A stretch of DNA of 64,000 nucleotides. Source: Anaerolineales bacterium. Lineage in GTDB: Bacteria > Chloroflexota > Anaerolineae > Anaerolineales > UBA4823. Positions 8,823 to 19,555 of the stretch are shown here, piece after piece. The notes beneath the pieces are model-generated. The model saw only the letters and a list, made by a program, of their open reading frames with translations, did no database searches and was not told where the DNA came from. The translations under genes were made by a program, and so were the position numbers. Within the stretch, counting starts at the first letter, position 1, and each line of letters starts with the position of its first letter. The stretch covers positions 1 to 64,000 of the forward strand of contig JAFGJM010000002.1 of the NCBI GenBank assembly GCA_016929095.1, in the 5' to 3' direction.

Positions 8823-9449
8823 ATGCCAGAAAATAATAATGAAATCCCTGATATTGTGATTGGCAGGTTACCTTTGTATCTGCGTGCACTTCAGTATATG
8901 GTACTGGAAGAGCAGATGGTAACATCTTCAAAAGAATTGGCTGAGCGTTTAGGTATTTCTGCCGCACAAATTCGAAAAGACCTTTCGCAATTTGGTGAAT
9001 TTGGCAAACAAGGTACCGGCTACCAGGTAGAGTTCTTAATAAAGAAGCTACGTCAAATTCTCAACGTGGATACGATCTGGGATGTGATCATCATCGGCGC
9101 CGGAGATATTGGACATGGAATTGCACGTTATCCGAATTTTGGTGCTCAAGGGTTCAGAGTGGTTGCCGTATTTGATAATAACCCTAATAAAATAGGCACA
9201 AAAATCGGCGATTTTTCTGTACAAGATAGCGCGGTAATGCCGGCAATTATTAAGCAATCCAATATTAAAATCGCCATGATCGCTGTTCCTGCTTCTCAAG
9301 CCCAACTGGTGGTTGACGATTTGATACAAGCAGGGATTAAAGCCATATTGAACTATGCGCCAATTACGATCAATGTCCCCAAAGGTATCCAGATCCAATA
9401 TATCGATCCTGTGATGCATCTACAAAAAATGACATATTATTTGAAATAA
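8823..9449 (+). CDS. rex: Redox-sensing transcriptional repressor Rex
   Basis: Rex represses fermentative and respiratory genes and leaves DNA when NADH rises. The 208-residue protein has an N-terminal winged helix (MVTSSKELAERLGISAAQIR, DLSQFGEFGKQGTGY) and a Rossmann NAD(H) domain with GAGDIGHGIARY and VVAVFDNNPNKIG. The ATG at 8823 was chosen over an upstream in-frame codon because GGGAGG (8811-8816) precedes it and because the homologous N-terminus begins here. An 18-base Rex operator sits upstream, so the gene is probably self-regulated. It converges on the MreB-like gene. Confidence 0.96.
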   Translation: MPENNNEIPDIVIGRLPLYLRALQYMVLEEQMVTSSKELAERLGISAAQIRKDLSQFGEFGKQGTGYQVEFLIKKLRQILNVDTIWDVIIIGAGDIGHGIARYPNFGAQGFRVVAVFDNNPNKIGTKIGDFSVQDSAVMPAIIKQSNIKIAMIAVPASQAQLVVDDLIQAGIKAILNYAPITINVPKGIQIQYIDPVMHLQKMTYYLK

Positions 9450-9469
9450 TAATCGATCAACCAGAATTT

Positions 9470-10477
9470 TTACACGGGGGGTAAATTGCGCCGAATCATC
9501 GCATACATCTTTAGACTTTTTAGTGCGCCTTCCGCGACGCAAGTAGTGGGGTTATCGACTAAATAAGCCGGCACTCCCAATTCTTTGGTCATGAATTTAT
9601 CCATCCCTCTTAATTGCGCCCCTCCGCCGGTAAGCGCAACACCGCGATCGATAATATCTGAAATTAATTCAGGTGGTGTTTTTTCAAGTACCCGGCGGGT
9701 CAACTCCACAATATCATGCAGCGGATCACTCATGGCTTCAACGACTTCACCGGTAGAAATTGTCGCCGGTCGTGGTAAACCGTTGACTTGGTCTTGACCT
9801 TGAATCTCTATGCTTTGTTCTTCATCTTGTGGAATAGCGGCGCCGATTTTTAATTTCACTTGTTCGGCGGTTAATTGTCCAATGATCAAACCATATTTTT
9901 TTCTTACGTATGCTATGATGGATTCATCCAGTGATATTCCCCCGGCACGCATCGTTTCCGCCGCCACAATGCCATACATGGCTAACACGGCTGCCTGGGT
10001 AGCGCCGCCGCCAAGACACACAATCATATTTCCGGATGGAGTCCCGATGGGTAAATCAACCCCAATCGCCGCAGCTAAAGGCTGTTGCACCAGAAATGCC
10101 TCACCACTCCCAGCTTGTAGCACGGCCTCATGCACAGCCCGGCTTTCTACGCTTGTCACACCATATGGAACCGTGATCATAACCTTTGGCCCAAAAAAGC
10201 GCGCCGGTCGGGTTAGTTTTCTGATCAGATTAGATAAAATTTTTTCGGTGATCTCATAATCAGCGATGACGCCATTGTGTAAAGGGCGGGTCACCTCAAT
10301 TGATTCGGGGACTTTTCCATACATATCGAGCGCTTCCTTCCCCCAAGCGACCAATTTTTGTTCGTCGACCACGATGGCAGCCACGTTAGGTTCCTCAAAT
10401 ACCAGTTTCGACCCTTCGACCACGCGAATAAATATGGTGCCTAAATCGATACCCAATTCTCTGGAAAAGAACGCCAT
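9470..10477 (-). CDS. Divergent MreB-like actin-fold protein
   Basis: MreB filaments guide side-wall peptidoglycan synthesis. This 335-residue protein aligns along the whole MreB length: phosphate-1 motif GIDLGT near residue 10, VPYGVTSVESRAV, phosphate-2 region at 154-161, and the adenosine motif ALTGGGAQLRGMD near the end. Several positions that are normally fixed have changed. The usual EEPMAAAIG reads QQPLAAAIG (Q131, Q132), and the usual DIGGGTTE reads CLGGGATQ (C154, A159). These are the residues thought to position water and metal for ATP hydrolysis, so the protein may bind nucleotide without cleaving it. It begins three bases after atpC and so probably shares the ATP synthase transcript. 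A second, canonical MreB elsewhere in the genome is likely but not visible. Confidence 0.85.
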   Translation of the reverse strand: MAFFSRELGIDLGTIFIRVVEGSKLVFEEPNVAAIVVDEQKLVAWGKEALDMYGKVPESIEVTRPLHNGVIADYEITEKILSNLIRKLTRPARFFGPKVMITVPYGVTSVESRAVHEAVLQAGSGEAFLVQQPLAAAIGVDLPIGTPSGNMIVCLGGGATQAAVLAMYGIVAAETMRAGGISLDESIIAYVRKKYGLIIGQLTAEQVKLKIGAAIPQDEEQSIEIQGQDQVNGLPRPATISTGEVVEAMSDPLHDIVELTRRVLEKTPPELISDIIDRGVALTGGGAQLRGMDKFMTKELGVPAYLVDNPTTCVAEGALKSLKMYAMIRRNLPPV

Positions 10478-10480
10478 AAT

Positions 10481-10936
10481 TTATTCTTTTTCTCCCTCGT
10501 CTACAACAGGTCTGCGCACCGGATGGCTTGCCCGATATCGTTTTACGGCTTCCAAACGTAAACTAGACCGTTTTAATGCTGCTTCGATTTTTAAATAACT
10601 ATCCTCATCAGCCGGCGGTGTTTCTTCCAATAATTTCTCTGCCCTTCGTTTGGCCTCTTCAGCTAGAGCGACGTTGATCTCTTCAATATTTTCTGCTGTA
10701 TCTGCCAAAATTGTGACCATATCCGGTTGGACTTCCACTACCCCGCCGCCAATTGTAAATATTTCCTCTTGCCCCTGGTAACGAACTTTTAATACACCAA
10801 ATTTAAGCGTCGATAAGAGCGGTGCATGGTTCGGTAATATCCCCATTTCACCGGATATTCCCGGAACGATAACCATATCAGCATTGCCCGAAAATACCAT
10901 CCGTTCTTGAGAAACAATTTCACATCGAATGGGCAT
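10481..10936 (-). CDS. atpC: F1 ATP synthase epsilon subunit
   Basis: Part of the F1 central stalk; it inhibits wasteful ATP hydrolysis. The N-terminal beta-sandwich is clear (IPGISGEMGILPNHAPLLSTL), followed by a C-terminal helical hairpin rich in Glu/Ala/Arg. The 151-residue length is slightly above the usual 130-140 because of an extended C-terminus (VRRPVVDEGEKE). The start has AGAGGAG upstream. It follows atpD with a 15-base gap. Confidence 0.95.
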   Translation of the reverse strand: MPIRCEIVSQERMVFSGNADMVIVPGISGEMGILPNHAPLLSTLKFGVLKVRYQGQEEIFTIGGGVVEVQPDMVTILADTAENIEEINVALAEEAKRRAEKLLEETPPADEDSYLKIEAALKRSSLRLEAVKRYRASHPVRRPVVDEGEKE

Positions 10937-10951
10937 GATCTCCTCTTGCTA

Positions 10952-12349
<1,398 letters not shown>

Positions 12350-12387
12350 TCAAACCTCCAAGACGATATTTCCATTGCTTGTTGCCA

Positions 12388-13275
12388 TTACCCGAGGGCT
12401 TCTGCCCCTCCGGCAATATCTAACATTTCGTTAGTGATTGTTTGTTGCCTGGCTTTGTTGTATTCCAACTGTAATGCCGCAGATAATTCAATCGCGCTAT
12501 CGGTAGCATTCTTCATAGCAACCATTCGTGCGGCATGTTCACTCGCTAATGATTCCAGTATTGCCTGATAAACTTGCAGCGCTGTAAAGCGAGGTACGAT
12601 TTCATCGATAATTTCGCTTTCACCCGGTTCATAGATATAGGTTGCATGAATTTTTTCTTTGATTACTTCAAAATCTTGCACACGTTGCTCTGTGGTTTCG
12701 ATTTCCAAGGGCAGCAGCTTTTTTATTGTGGCATTCTGTTTGACCATATTGATAAAATCTGTATATACCAGGTAAACTTCATCTACCTCTTCTTTCAGAA
12801 AATCATCCACAACGATTCGCCCGATTGGAGCAACATCGGTAAAATTTGGCGCCGGAGGTAAATGGCTGAATTCCGCGACAATATTCTTCCGCCGCCTTGC
12901 TAATAAATCTCGCCCCTTGCGTCCGACAGTGACATAAAGAACTTCTGCCGAGAAGTTTTCGAAATAATTCATGGCGTAGCGGACAATATTGGTATTATAT
13001 GCTCCTGCAAGGCCACGATCGCCGGTAATCACAATAGCAATCACCTTTTTTACTTGAGTTCTTTCTGAAAGCAAGGGATGCAAACTGGCTCTGCCCGGTT
13101 GTTGAGAGAGGTGCGTTAGCACTTGCCAGGCTTTCTGTGAATATGGGCGTGTATGCATCATCGCCTGCATTGCCTTACGCACATTACTGGCACTCACAGC
13201 TTGCATAGCGCGTGTAATTTGAGCTATATTTTTTACGCTCTTTATCCGTATCCGCATTTCTCTGGCATTTGCCAT
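12388..13275 (-). CDS. atpG: F1 ATP synthase gamma subunit
   Basis: Forms the rotating shaft within the alpha/beta hexamer. The N-terminal helix MRIRIKSVKNIAQITRAMQAVS and the C-terminal helix (TDSAIELSAALQLEYNKARQQTITNEMLDI) are the two family signatures and form the coiled-coil shaft. The middle segment ITGDRGLAGAYNTNI is also conserved. The length of 295 residues is normal. It follows atpA by nine bases. Confidence 0.97.
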   Translation of the reverse strand: MANAREMRIRIKSVKNIAQITRAMQAVSASNVRKAMQAMMHTRPYSQKAWQVLTHLSQQPGRASLHPLLSERTQVKKVIAIVITGDRGLAGAYNTNIVRYAMNYFENFSAEVLYVTVGRKGRDLLARRRKNIVAEFSHLPPAPNFTDVAPIGRIVVDDFLKEEVDEVYLVYTDFINMVKQNATIKKLLPLEIETTEQRVQDFEVIKEKIHATYIYEPGESEIIDEIVPRFTALQVYQAILESLASEHAARMVAMKNATDSAIELSAALQLEYNKARQQTITNEMLDIAGGAEALG

Positions 13276-13284
13276 GATATTATC

Positions 13285-14946
13285 CTATTGCCATGCCTTG
13301 GTAAACGATTCGACAGCCGCTTTCAATTCAGGCTCTGTTTCATCGGTAATGCGTTTCTTCTCTTCGATGTCCTTGCCGATATGAGGGTGAGTCGATTCCA
13401 TATACCGCAAGATGGCTGTTTCCCATCTTTTCATCTCATCCAGGTTTACTTTATCGGCGTAACCATTTGTACCGGCGTAGATCACGATGACCTGGTCTGG
13501 CATCGACATCGGTTCGTATTGAGATTGTTTCAATATCTCTTGCAAATGTCGACCGCGGTTTAATTGCGCCTGTGTAGACTTATCCAGATCCGAACCAAAT
13601 TGCGCAAAAGCAGCCAGCTCGCGAAAAGCTGCCATATCCAATCTTAATCGTCCTGCCACCTGTTTCATCGCTCTCGTCTGTGCATCACCCCCTACTCGGG
13701 ATACCGATAAACCAACGTTAACGGCTGGTCTAATACCAGCATAGAAAAGGTTATTCTCTAAGTAGATTTGTCCATCGGTGATAGAAATGACGTTCGTGGG
13801 AATATAAGCGGAGACATCGCCCAATAATGTTTCAATGATTGGTAAAGCAGTTAAAGACCCCCCGCTGCCTTTTACTTTGACCACTTTTAGACTATCGAAA
13901 TTCTGCATCGATTTCATGGCTGTTTCAGCGTCATATTTGGATATTGGGCCATCATAAATAACGCCATTTTCACTGTCGTTTTCTTCTGCCTGGGTTTTAT
14001 CCAATTCTTTATTGACGATCACATACTTATCTGCCAATCTGGCTGCCCGTTCAAGAAGCCGTGAATGCAAATAAAACACATCACCGGGGTAAGCTTCCCG
14101 TCCGGGGGGTCGTCTTAACAATAATGAAACCTGACGATAAGCCCAGGCATGTTTTGATAGATCATCGTAAACCACCAACGCATCCCGTCCGGTTTCCATG
14201 AATTCTTCACCTATAGCGCAACCAGAATAGGGTGCAATGTATTGAAGTGCTGCTGGTTCGTCTGCGGATGCGATAACAACAATCGTGTAATCCATAGCGC
14301 CATGATTTTCCAATGTTGCTACCGTCCGGGCAACAGCGGCTTTTTTCTGACCAATCGCCACATAAATACAAAGCAAATCTTTGCCTTTTTGGTTGATGAT
14401 TGTATCGATGGCGATGGCAGTCTTACCTGTTTGGCGGTCTCCAATAATCAATTCTCGCTGGCCTCGCCCGATTGGGATCATTGAATCGATCGCTTTTAAC
14501 CCTGTCTGCACCGGCGCGTCGACGTCTTTTCGTGAAACTACGCCAGGGGCAATTCTTTCAATGGGACGATAATGATCAAATTTGATCGGTCCCTTCCCAT
14601 CCACAGGCTGACCTAATGCATTCACTACTCTGCCCACCAAACCATCCCCCACCGGAACTGAAGCGATCATACCGGTAGAGTTCACCAGCATTCCCTCTTC
14701 AACTCCTGAATATTCTCCCATAATGATCACACCAACTTGATCGGCTTCCAGGTTGAAAGCAATCCCCATTACGCCATTCGCAAATTGCACCAATTCTTGA
14801 GCACAGACACCTGCCAATCCACTCACCCGGGCAATACCATCCCCCGCTTCAACAACCGTGCCTACATCCTGCACCTCAAACTCGGTTTTATATGATTCAA
14901 TTTTGTTTTTTAAATCGGCTGCAATTTGATATATAGTATCCGACAT
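13285..14946 (-). CDS. atpA: F1 ATP synthase alpha subunit
   Basis: The regulatory nucleotide-binding subunit of F1. P-loop [10 protein letters not shown] and the family pattern [17 protein letters not shown] are present. The ATG at 14946 (MSDTIYQ) was chosen because GGGAGG precedes it; a TTG 12 bases earlier would begin inside that site. Length is 553 residues, longer than the common ~505 because of a C-terminal extension ([18 protein letters not shown]). The gene that would normally lie upstream, atpH, is absent; a metallopeptidase is there instead. Confidence 0.97.
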   Translation of the reverse strand: MSDTIYQIAADLKNKIESYKTEFEVQDVGTVVEAGDGIARVSGLAGVCAQELVQFANGVMGIAFNLEADQVGVIIMGEYSGVEEGMLVNSTGMIASVPVGDGLVGRVVNALGQPVDGKGPIKFDHYRPIERIAPGVVSRKDVDAPVQTGLKAIDSMIPIGRGQRELIIGDRQTGKTAIAIDTIINQKGKDLLCIYVAIGQKKAAVARTVATLENHGAMDYTIVVIASADEPAALQYIAPYSGCAIGEEFMETGRDALVVYDDLSKHAWAYRQVSLLLRRPPGREAYPGDVFYLHSRLLERAARLADKYVIVNKELDKTQAEENDSENGVIYDGPISKYDAETAMKSMQNFDSLKVVKVKGSGGSLTALPIIETLLGDVSAYIPTNVISITDGQIYLENNLFYAGIRPAVNVGLSVSRVGGDAQTRAMKQVAGRLRLDMAAFRELAAFAQFGSDLDKSTQAQLNRGRHLQEILKQSQYEPMSMPDQVIVIYAGTNGYADKVNLDEMKRWETAILRYMESTHPHIGKDIEEKKRITDETEPELKAAVESFTKAWQ

Positions 14947-14976
14947 CCTGCCTCCCAAAAAAGCATAAATTGATAA

Positions 14977-16047
14977 TTATTCGACTAATTTTTGAACAAG
15001 CGCTTTATCCAGCCGGGTTATCAATACTGTCACTAATTTCACGGCGTTATCATAATCATCCCGGTTAATGATCGCATTATGTGAGTGAATATGTCGAGCT
15101 GCCACGCCAACTACAATCGTTGGAACACCAATATCATGCAAATGAATTGCCGCTCCATCGGTCGCGCCCCCTTCGATGTAAGAAGTTTGTACCGGGATAT
15201 CCTTCTCTTTAGCCACATCTAACACGAAATCGCGTAGTTTTAGATTGGGGATCATGCGTGTATCATACAGTAAAACGGTTGGACCCTTTCCCAATTTAAC
15301 AGACGATTCTTCCGGCTTGATCCCCGGAACATCCCCGGCGATATCCGATTCTAAAACAATCGCCACATCGGGATTTACCGCCCGGACACTGGTTGTGGCG
15401 CCTCTCAAACCCACTTCTTCCATCACTGTGGCTACTCCAAAAACCGTATTGGGATGAGATGTTTTTTGAAGATTTTGTAACACGGAAATGACAATCGCCG
15501 TTCCTACACGGTCATCAAACGCTTTAGAAAGATAGGTTTTTTTATTCGCCAGGATGGAGAAACTGCTTTGTGGTACCACCGGATCACCGGGACGAACACC
15601 AGCCTCTTGCACTTCTTCCAGACTTGTGGCGCCAATATCGATATACATATCCTTCTTCAAGACTACTTTTTCGCGCTCACTCGCTGGCAAAAGATGAGGG
15701 GGTTTTGCGCCAATAACTCCGATGACATCGCCTTTGTGGGTCTTGATCACTACACGCTGCCCCAAAAGCACCTGATCGAACCACCCACCCAGGGGGAGAA
15801 ATCGCAGAAACCCATCTTCGGTGATGAATTTCACCATAAACCCAATCTCATCCATATGCCCGGCAATCATCACTTTTGGCTTGGATTTTGCCCCCTCTTT
15901 CTCACATATCAGGCTGCCAATGTTATCCTGGGATAATTTCCCTAAAGATTCTAAATATTTACGAATTACTGCCCGGATCGGGGCTTCATATCCGGGCACG
16001 CCATGAGCTTCAGTAAGCTCTTTCAATAATTTTTCAATCGAATCCAT
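14977..16047 (-). CDS. M42 family metallopeptidase
   Basis: A 356-residue di-metal aminopeptidase of the TET/PepA (FrvX, endoglucanase M) family, which trims peptides in the cytoplasm. The metal ligands can be placed in the usual order: IAGHMDEIG (His, Asp), KAFDDRVG (bridging Asp), VMEEVGLRGA (Glu-Glu), LESDIAGD (Asp) and the late VAARHIHSHNAI (His). It lies 31 bases upstream of atpA on the same strand and could be co-transcribed with the ATPase genes, although no functional link is known. Substrate preference cannot be read from sequence. Confidence 0.92.
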   Translation of the reverse strand: MDSIEKLLKELTEAHGVPGYEAPIRAVIRKYLESLGKLSQDNIGSLICEKEGAKSKPKVMIAGHMDEIGFMVKFITEDGFLRFLPLGGWFDQVLLGQRVVIKTHKGDVIGVIGAKPPHLLPASEREKVVLKKDMYIDIGATSLEEVQEAGVRPGDPVVPQSSFSILANKKTYLSKAFDDRVGTAIVISVLQNLQKTSHPNTVFGVATVMEEVGLRGATTSVRAVNPDVAIVLESDIAGDVPGIKPEESSVKLGKGPTVLLYDTRMIPNLKLRDFVLDVAKEKDIPVQTSYIEGGATDGAAIHLHDIGVPTIVVGVAARHIHSHNAIINRDDYDNAVKLVTVLITRLDKALVQKLVE

Positions 16048-16227
16048 ACGGTGGTATCCCTTGAGATTAGAGTTCTGAAATGATACCTGAAAGCCATTAT
16101 ATTGTCTAGTTATTTACTTGCCATTCACCCAATACCATTTCGAGAAAAAATTTTATGAAAATTGGTCAGTTAATTCTCTGTATCTATTCCTGCTTTCCTG
16201 GATTTTCCACATTTATTAGATTTTTTC

Positions 16228-16803
16228 CTACGAGAAATATTGCAGCGCCAGTTTTAAGCGCTCTTCAGTCCCTTGTGGTGCGTCTTTAGGAATTGACTGT
16301 AGTGCAGCTTGAGCCTCCACAACCGAATACCCCAATACGGTCAATGCTGCTAAAACCTCTGAATCTTGATCGCTAATGGCAGCCAGGCTTTCCAATCCGG
16401 TGATGATCGGAATTCGATCATGCAAGTGTAATAGGATCTTTTGAGCGGTTTTCTTACCTACGCCTGGAACCCTGCCAAACACATCAAAATTCTCCTGGAG
16501 AATAGCGTTCCGTATAGTGTCCGGATTCAATGTCGACAATATAGCTAATGCCAGGCGGGGACCAACCCCATTCACGCCTAACAGCAGGCTGAATATCTCC
16601 CGTTCTTCATTGGATTCAAAACCATATAACGCCATTAAATCCTGACGAACTATCAGGCAGGTGTGTAAAAGGATATTCTCGCCCACATGAATTTGCGCTT
16701 TCAACGAATTGGGGATAAATACCAAAAAACCAATGCCTGACACATCCACAATCACAGCGTCATTGCGAATTTCCAAAATTTTTCCGATCAGGTTGGCGAT
16801 CAT
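16228..16803 (-). CDS. ruvA: Holliday junction branch migration protein RuvA
   Basis: RuvA binds four-way junctions as a tetramer and loads the RuvB motor. The 191-residue protein has the N-terminal OB domain (MIANLIGKILEIRNDAVIVD), the tandem helix-hairpin-helix region (LLGVNGVGPRLALAILS and VPGVGKKTAQKILL), and a C-terminal UBA-like domain (EVLAALTVLGYSVVEAQAAL). AAGGA precedes the start. It is the last gene of yebC-ruvC-ruvA; ruvB is not in the window. Confidence 0.97.
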   Translation of the reverse strand: MIANLIGKILEIRNDAVIVDVSGIGFLVFIPNSLKAQIHVGENILLHTCLIVRQDLMALYGFESNEEREIFSLLLGVNGVGPRLALAILSTLNPDTIRNAILQENFDVFGRVPGVGKKTAQKILLHLHDRIPIITGLESLAAISDQDSEVLAALTVLGYSVVEAQAALQSIPKDAPQGTEERLKLALQYFS

Positions 16804-16808
16804 CTTCG

Positions 16809-17312
16809 TTATCCTTTATTAGCCTGGATCATTTTTTCCCATTGATTAGAATTAATGTGGCAAATAGCCACCGCCAGGGCATCTGCAACGTCATCGGGTC
16901 GTGGGACAGCTTCCAGTGAGAGAATGGTTCGTACCATCTGTTGTACCTGGGTTTTATCAGCAGCGCCGTATCCGGTCACCGCTTGTTTTATTTCCATAGG
17001 TGAATATTCCGCTACTTTTACATCCGCTTCTGCTAAAGCAAGCATTGCTACCCCCCTAGCCTGACCAACACTCATGGCTGTACGTACATTTTTCTGGAAA
17101 AATAATTTCTCCACCGCACCGGTTTCCGGACGGTGGAGATTCAATAATTCGGATAAAGCTTGATATATGATTTGTAGACGTTTTTCTAATGTTTGTTCCG
17201 CCGATGTTTCTATGATGCCGTATTTTATTGCCGCTAGTTGACCATTTTCTGTTTCTTCAATAATCCCATAGCCAGTTAGAGCAGTTCCCGGATCAATGCC
17301 AATGACTATCAT
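16809..17312 (-). CDS. ruvC: Holliday junction resolvase RuvC
   Basis: Cuts Holliday junctions to finish recombination. The four acidic catalytic residues are seen: Asp in MIVIGIDPGTALTGYG, Glu in GAVEKLFFQKN, and two Asp in RPDDVADALAVAICH. The 167-residue length is typical. It starts six bases after the yebC stop without a clear ribosome binding site, which suggests translational coupling. It is followed five bases later by ruvA. Confidence 0.97.
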   Translation of the reverse strand: MIVIGIDPGTALTGYGIIEETENGQLAAIKYGIIETSAEQTLEKRLQIIYQALSELLNLHRPETGAVEKLFFQKNVRTAMSVGQARGVAMLALAEADVKVAEYSPMEIKQAVTGYGAADKTQVQQMVRTILSLEAVPRPDDVADALAVAICHINSNQWEKMIQANKG

Positions 17313-17318
17313 TAATAA

Positions 17319-18074
17319 TCAAGCAACCTCAAGTTGTGCGACGACCTCGTCGGTCAGTTTTAAAGTTGAATAAACTTCTTGCACGTCATCGAGCTCTTCA
17401 AGTGCATCGACCACCTTCAACACTTGCAGTGAGTCATCAACCGATAACTCCATTTCGTTATTTGGGAACATACGTAATTCGGCTTCTTCCAGTTTGATTT
17501 TTGCTTCTTTTAACTTATCGCTGATTGCCTTGAATGTTTCGACGGGAGCGAAAATTTCAATGGTCTCCTCATCCACGGTTACATCATCCGCCCCGGCATC
17601 CACAGCCAATTCAAATACCTGGTCAGAATCATGCCCTTCAGCAGGCATATTAAAATAGGCAGATTTTCGAAATTGCCATGCTACGGAACCCGCTTCCGCC
17701 ATACTGCCGCCATAACGGCTTAATATGTGTCGAATTTCTGATACTGCCCGATTACGATTGTCTGTAACGCAAGAAATGATGAACGCCACGCCATGAGGCC
17801 CATAACCTTCATAATTTATTTCTTCCAGAGCACTGCCTTCTTTGGAATCGCCGGTTCCTCGTTTAATCGCCCTTTCAATATTATCTTTGGGCATATTTTG
17901 CGATCGCGCTTTGTCGATCGCAAATTGCAATCGGATATTTGTTGAAGGATCTCCACCGCCTTCGCGTGCCGCAATCACAATTTCACGCGCCAAACGGGTG
18001 AATACCTGACCGCGTTTCGCATCGGCTGCGCCTTTTTTGCGGCGGATAGTCGCCCAATGTGAATGTCCTGACAT
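17319..18074 (-). CDS. yebC: YebC/PmpR family DNA-binding or translation-associated protein
   Basis: A 251-residue cytoplasmic protein of the YebC/TACO1 family. Members have been described both as transcription regulators and as helpers of translation through proline stretches, so the role here is open. The N-terminus MSGHSHWATIRRKKGAADAKRG is the family hallmark and fixes the start at 18074, where AGGAGA lies upstream; the frame extends 24 codons further but lacks that support. TNRNRAVSEIRHILSRYGG in the middle and acidic C-terminal segments also fit. It leads the yebC-ruvC-ruvA operon, a conserved arrangement. Confidence 0.95.
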   Translation of the reverse strand: MSGHSHWATIRRKKGAADAKRGQVFTRLAREIVIAAREGGGDPSTNIRLQFAIDKARSQNMPKDNIERAIKRGTGDSKEGSALEEINYEGYGPHGVAFIISCVTDNRNRAVSEIRHILSRYGGSMAEAGSVAWQFRKSAYFNMPAEGHDSDQVFELAVDAGADDVTVDEETIEIFAPVETFKAISDKLKEAKIKLEEAELRMFPNNEMELSVDDSLQVLKVVDALEELDDVQEVYSTLKLTDEVVAQLEVA

Positions 18075-18163
18075 ATTTATTCTCCTAAACCATCGGCAAT
18101 TTATTTTATGGGATTTTCTTTCACAATTATTTCTACGTAATTTCAAATTATACCATTACCGCT

Positions 18164-19246
18164 TTATCCTTCACCTTTTATGAAGGCTTCGGTCATTTCT
18201 CTTGCTATTTCGTCTTTGAATTGTTTGGGAGGTGTTTTCATGAAATAAGAGGAGGGCGCGATCAACGGACCCGACAAACCGCGGTCCAATCCTAGTTTGG
18301 CGCAGCGCACCGCATCGATCATCACGCCGGCCGAATTGGGAGAATCCCACACTTCAAGCTTCGCCTCCAAATTTAGAGGCACTTCTCCAAATGTTGTTCC
18401 TTCCATGCGTATATAACACCATTTACGATCCGTTAACCAGGGCACATGATCGCTAGGCCCCACATGCACATCGGTTGGTGACAGTGAATAAGGTAACATG
18501 CTGGTCACGGCGCCCGTTTTAGATATCTTTTTCGACTCCAACCGATCTCGTTCCAACATATTTAAAAAGTCAGTATTACCCCCAAAATTTAATTGGTAAG
18601 TATGATCCAGGCGCACACCCCGGTCTACAAATAGGCTGGTGAGAACACGATGTAAAATCGTAGCGCCTACCTGACTTTTAATATCATCACCGATCATCGG
18701 TAAATTCCGTTCAACAAAGCGCTTTTGCCAGTATTCTTGGCTGGCTATAAAGACCGGAATAGCATTAACGAATGCACAGCCTGCATCCAGTACCTGCTCT
18801 ACATACCATTTAGTGGCCATCTCTGAGCCAACCGGCAAAAAGTTGATCACAACATCGGTTTTTGTTTCTTTCAGTATTCCAACGATATCTGCCGTAGGTC
18901 CTGGCGCTTTTTTCAATATTTCGGAAAGGTATTTTCCCAATCCATCGTGAGTCATACCGCGAGACACCGGTACATTTATTTTGGGGACATCGGTAAATTT
19001 ATACGTATTATTGGGGTACGCAAAAATTGCTTCAGATAAATCCAAACCTACTTTCGTATCTACCACATCGAAGGCAGCCGTAAATTCAATATCGCAAATA
19101 TGATACCCCCCCAATTTTACATGCATAATCCCAGGAACCCGCTCATCTTCTTTCGCATTACGATAGTAATGAACGCCTTGAATTAACGAAGATGCACAAT
19201 TTCCTACTCCGATGATGGCTACACGTACTTTTTTGGATTCCTTCAT
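18164..19246 (-). CDS. Inositol-3-phosphate synthase
   Basis: Converts glucose 6-phosphate to inositol 3-phosphate in an NAD-dependent reaction, feeding inositol lipids or inositol-derived solutes. The 360-residue protein opens with a Rossmann motif ([16 protein letters not shown]) and has the conserved segments [37 protein letters not shown] and [11 protein letters not shown]. It matches the short bacterial/archaeal form rather than the ~500-residue eukaryotic one. AGGAGAAAATCC precedes the ATG. It stands alone between yebC and tRNA-Pro. Presence in this genome suggests phosphatidylinositol or a related lipid, which is inference. Confidence 0.93.
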   Translation of the reverse strand: MKESKKVRVAIIGVGNCASSLIQGVHYYRNAKEDERVPGIMHVKLGGYHICDIEFTAAFDVVDTKVGLDLSEAIFAYPNNTYKFTDVPKINVPVSRGMTHDGLGKYLSEILKKAPGPTADIVGILKETKTDVVINFLPVGSEMATKWYVEQVLDAGCAFVNAIPVFIASQEYWQKRFVERNLPMIGDDIKSQVGATILHRVLTSLFVDRGVRLDHTYQLNFGGNTDFLNMLERDRLESKKISKTGAVTSMLPYSLSPTDVHVGPSDHVPWLTDRKWCYIRMEGTTFGEVPLNLEAKLEVWDSPNSAGVMIDAVRCAKLGLDRGLSGPLIAPSSYFMKTPPKQFKDEIAREMTEAFIKGEG

Positions 19247-19305
19247 GGATTTTCTCCTGATTTTGATGATTTTATTTCTTTATGATTGGCGATTTATTAT
19301 AAACC

Positions 19306-19334
19306 TTGCCAAAGCCATATGGCTAGATTATAAT
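19306..19334 (+). promoter_or_regulatory. Promoter of tRNA-Pro
   Basis: TTGCCA (19306-19311) and TATAAT (19329-19334) are 17 bases apart. The expected start near 19341 leaves a short 5' leader before the tRNA. Confidence 0.8.
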
Positions 19335-19362
19335 CCCTTCGCTTAATATCCTGCAACCCATT

Positions 19363-19437
19363 CGGGGCGTGGCTCAGTCCGGCTAGAGCACTCGGTTCGG
19401 GTCCGAGAGGTCGGCGGTTCAAATCCGCCCGCCCCGA
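19363..19437 (+). tRNA. tRNA-Pro (anticodon CGG)
   Basis: Acceptor CGGGGCG pairs with CGCCCCG, the C1-G72 end typical of bacterial tRNA-Pro. The anticodon stem CTCGG/CCGAG holds the loop TTCGGGT, giving CGG, which reads CCG. The T arm is GGCGG-TTCAAAT-CCGCC. CCA is not encoded. The 309-base gap 19247-19555 contains only this gene, its promoter and its terminator. Confidence 0.96.
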
Positions 19438-19450
19438 CAAATCAATTTAT

Positions 19451-19498
19451 AAACGACCCCATTTTTCCATTATTGTGATGGTAAAAAGGGATCGTTTT
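19451..19498 (+). terminator. Probable terminator after tRNA-Pro
   Basis: AAACGACCCC at 19451 pairs with GGGATCGTTT at its far end. The roughly 20-bp stem continues inward with mismatches and ends in TTTT. Confidence 0.6.
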
Positions 19499-19555
19499 AT
19501 GGAAAATGGGAAATTATAGTTATCTTTGAAGTATGGGGCTGGAGAAATAATTTTT

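Noticed and set aside
9810-10259. Open frame of 149 codons opposite the MreB-like gene
   Set aside because: It is a shadow of the minus-strand gene: no ribosome binding site and no recognisable composition.
19251-19300. Inositol synthase and tRNA-Pro as a divergent regulatory pair
   Set aside because: The tRNA has its own strong promoter, and no shared operator is visible.
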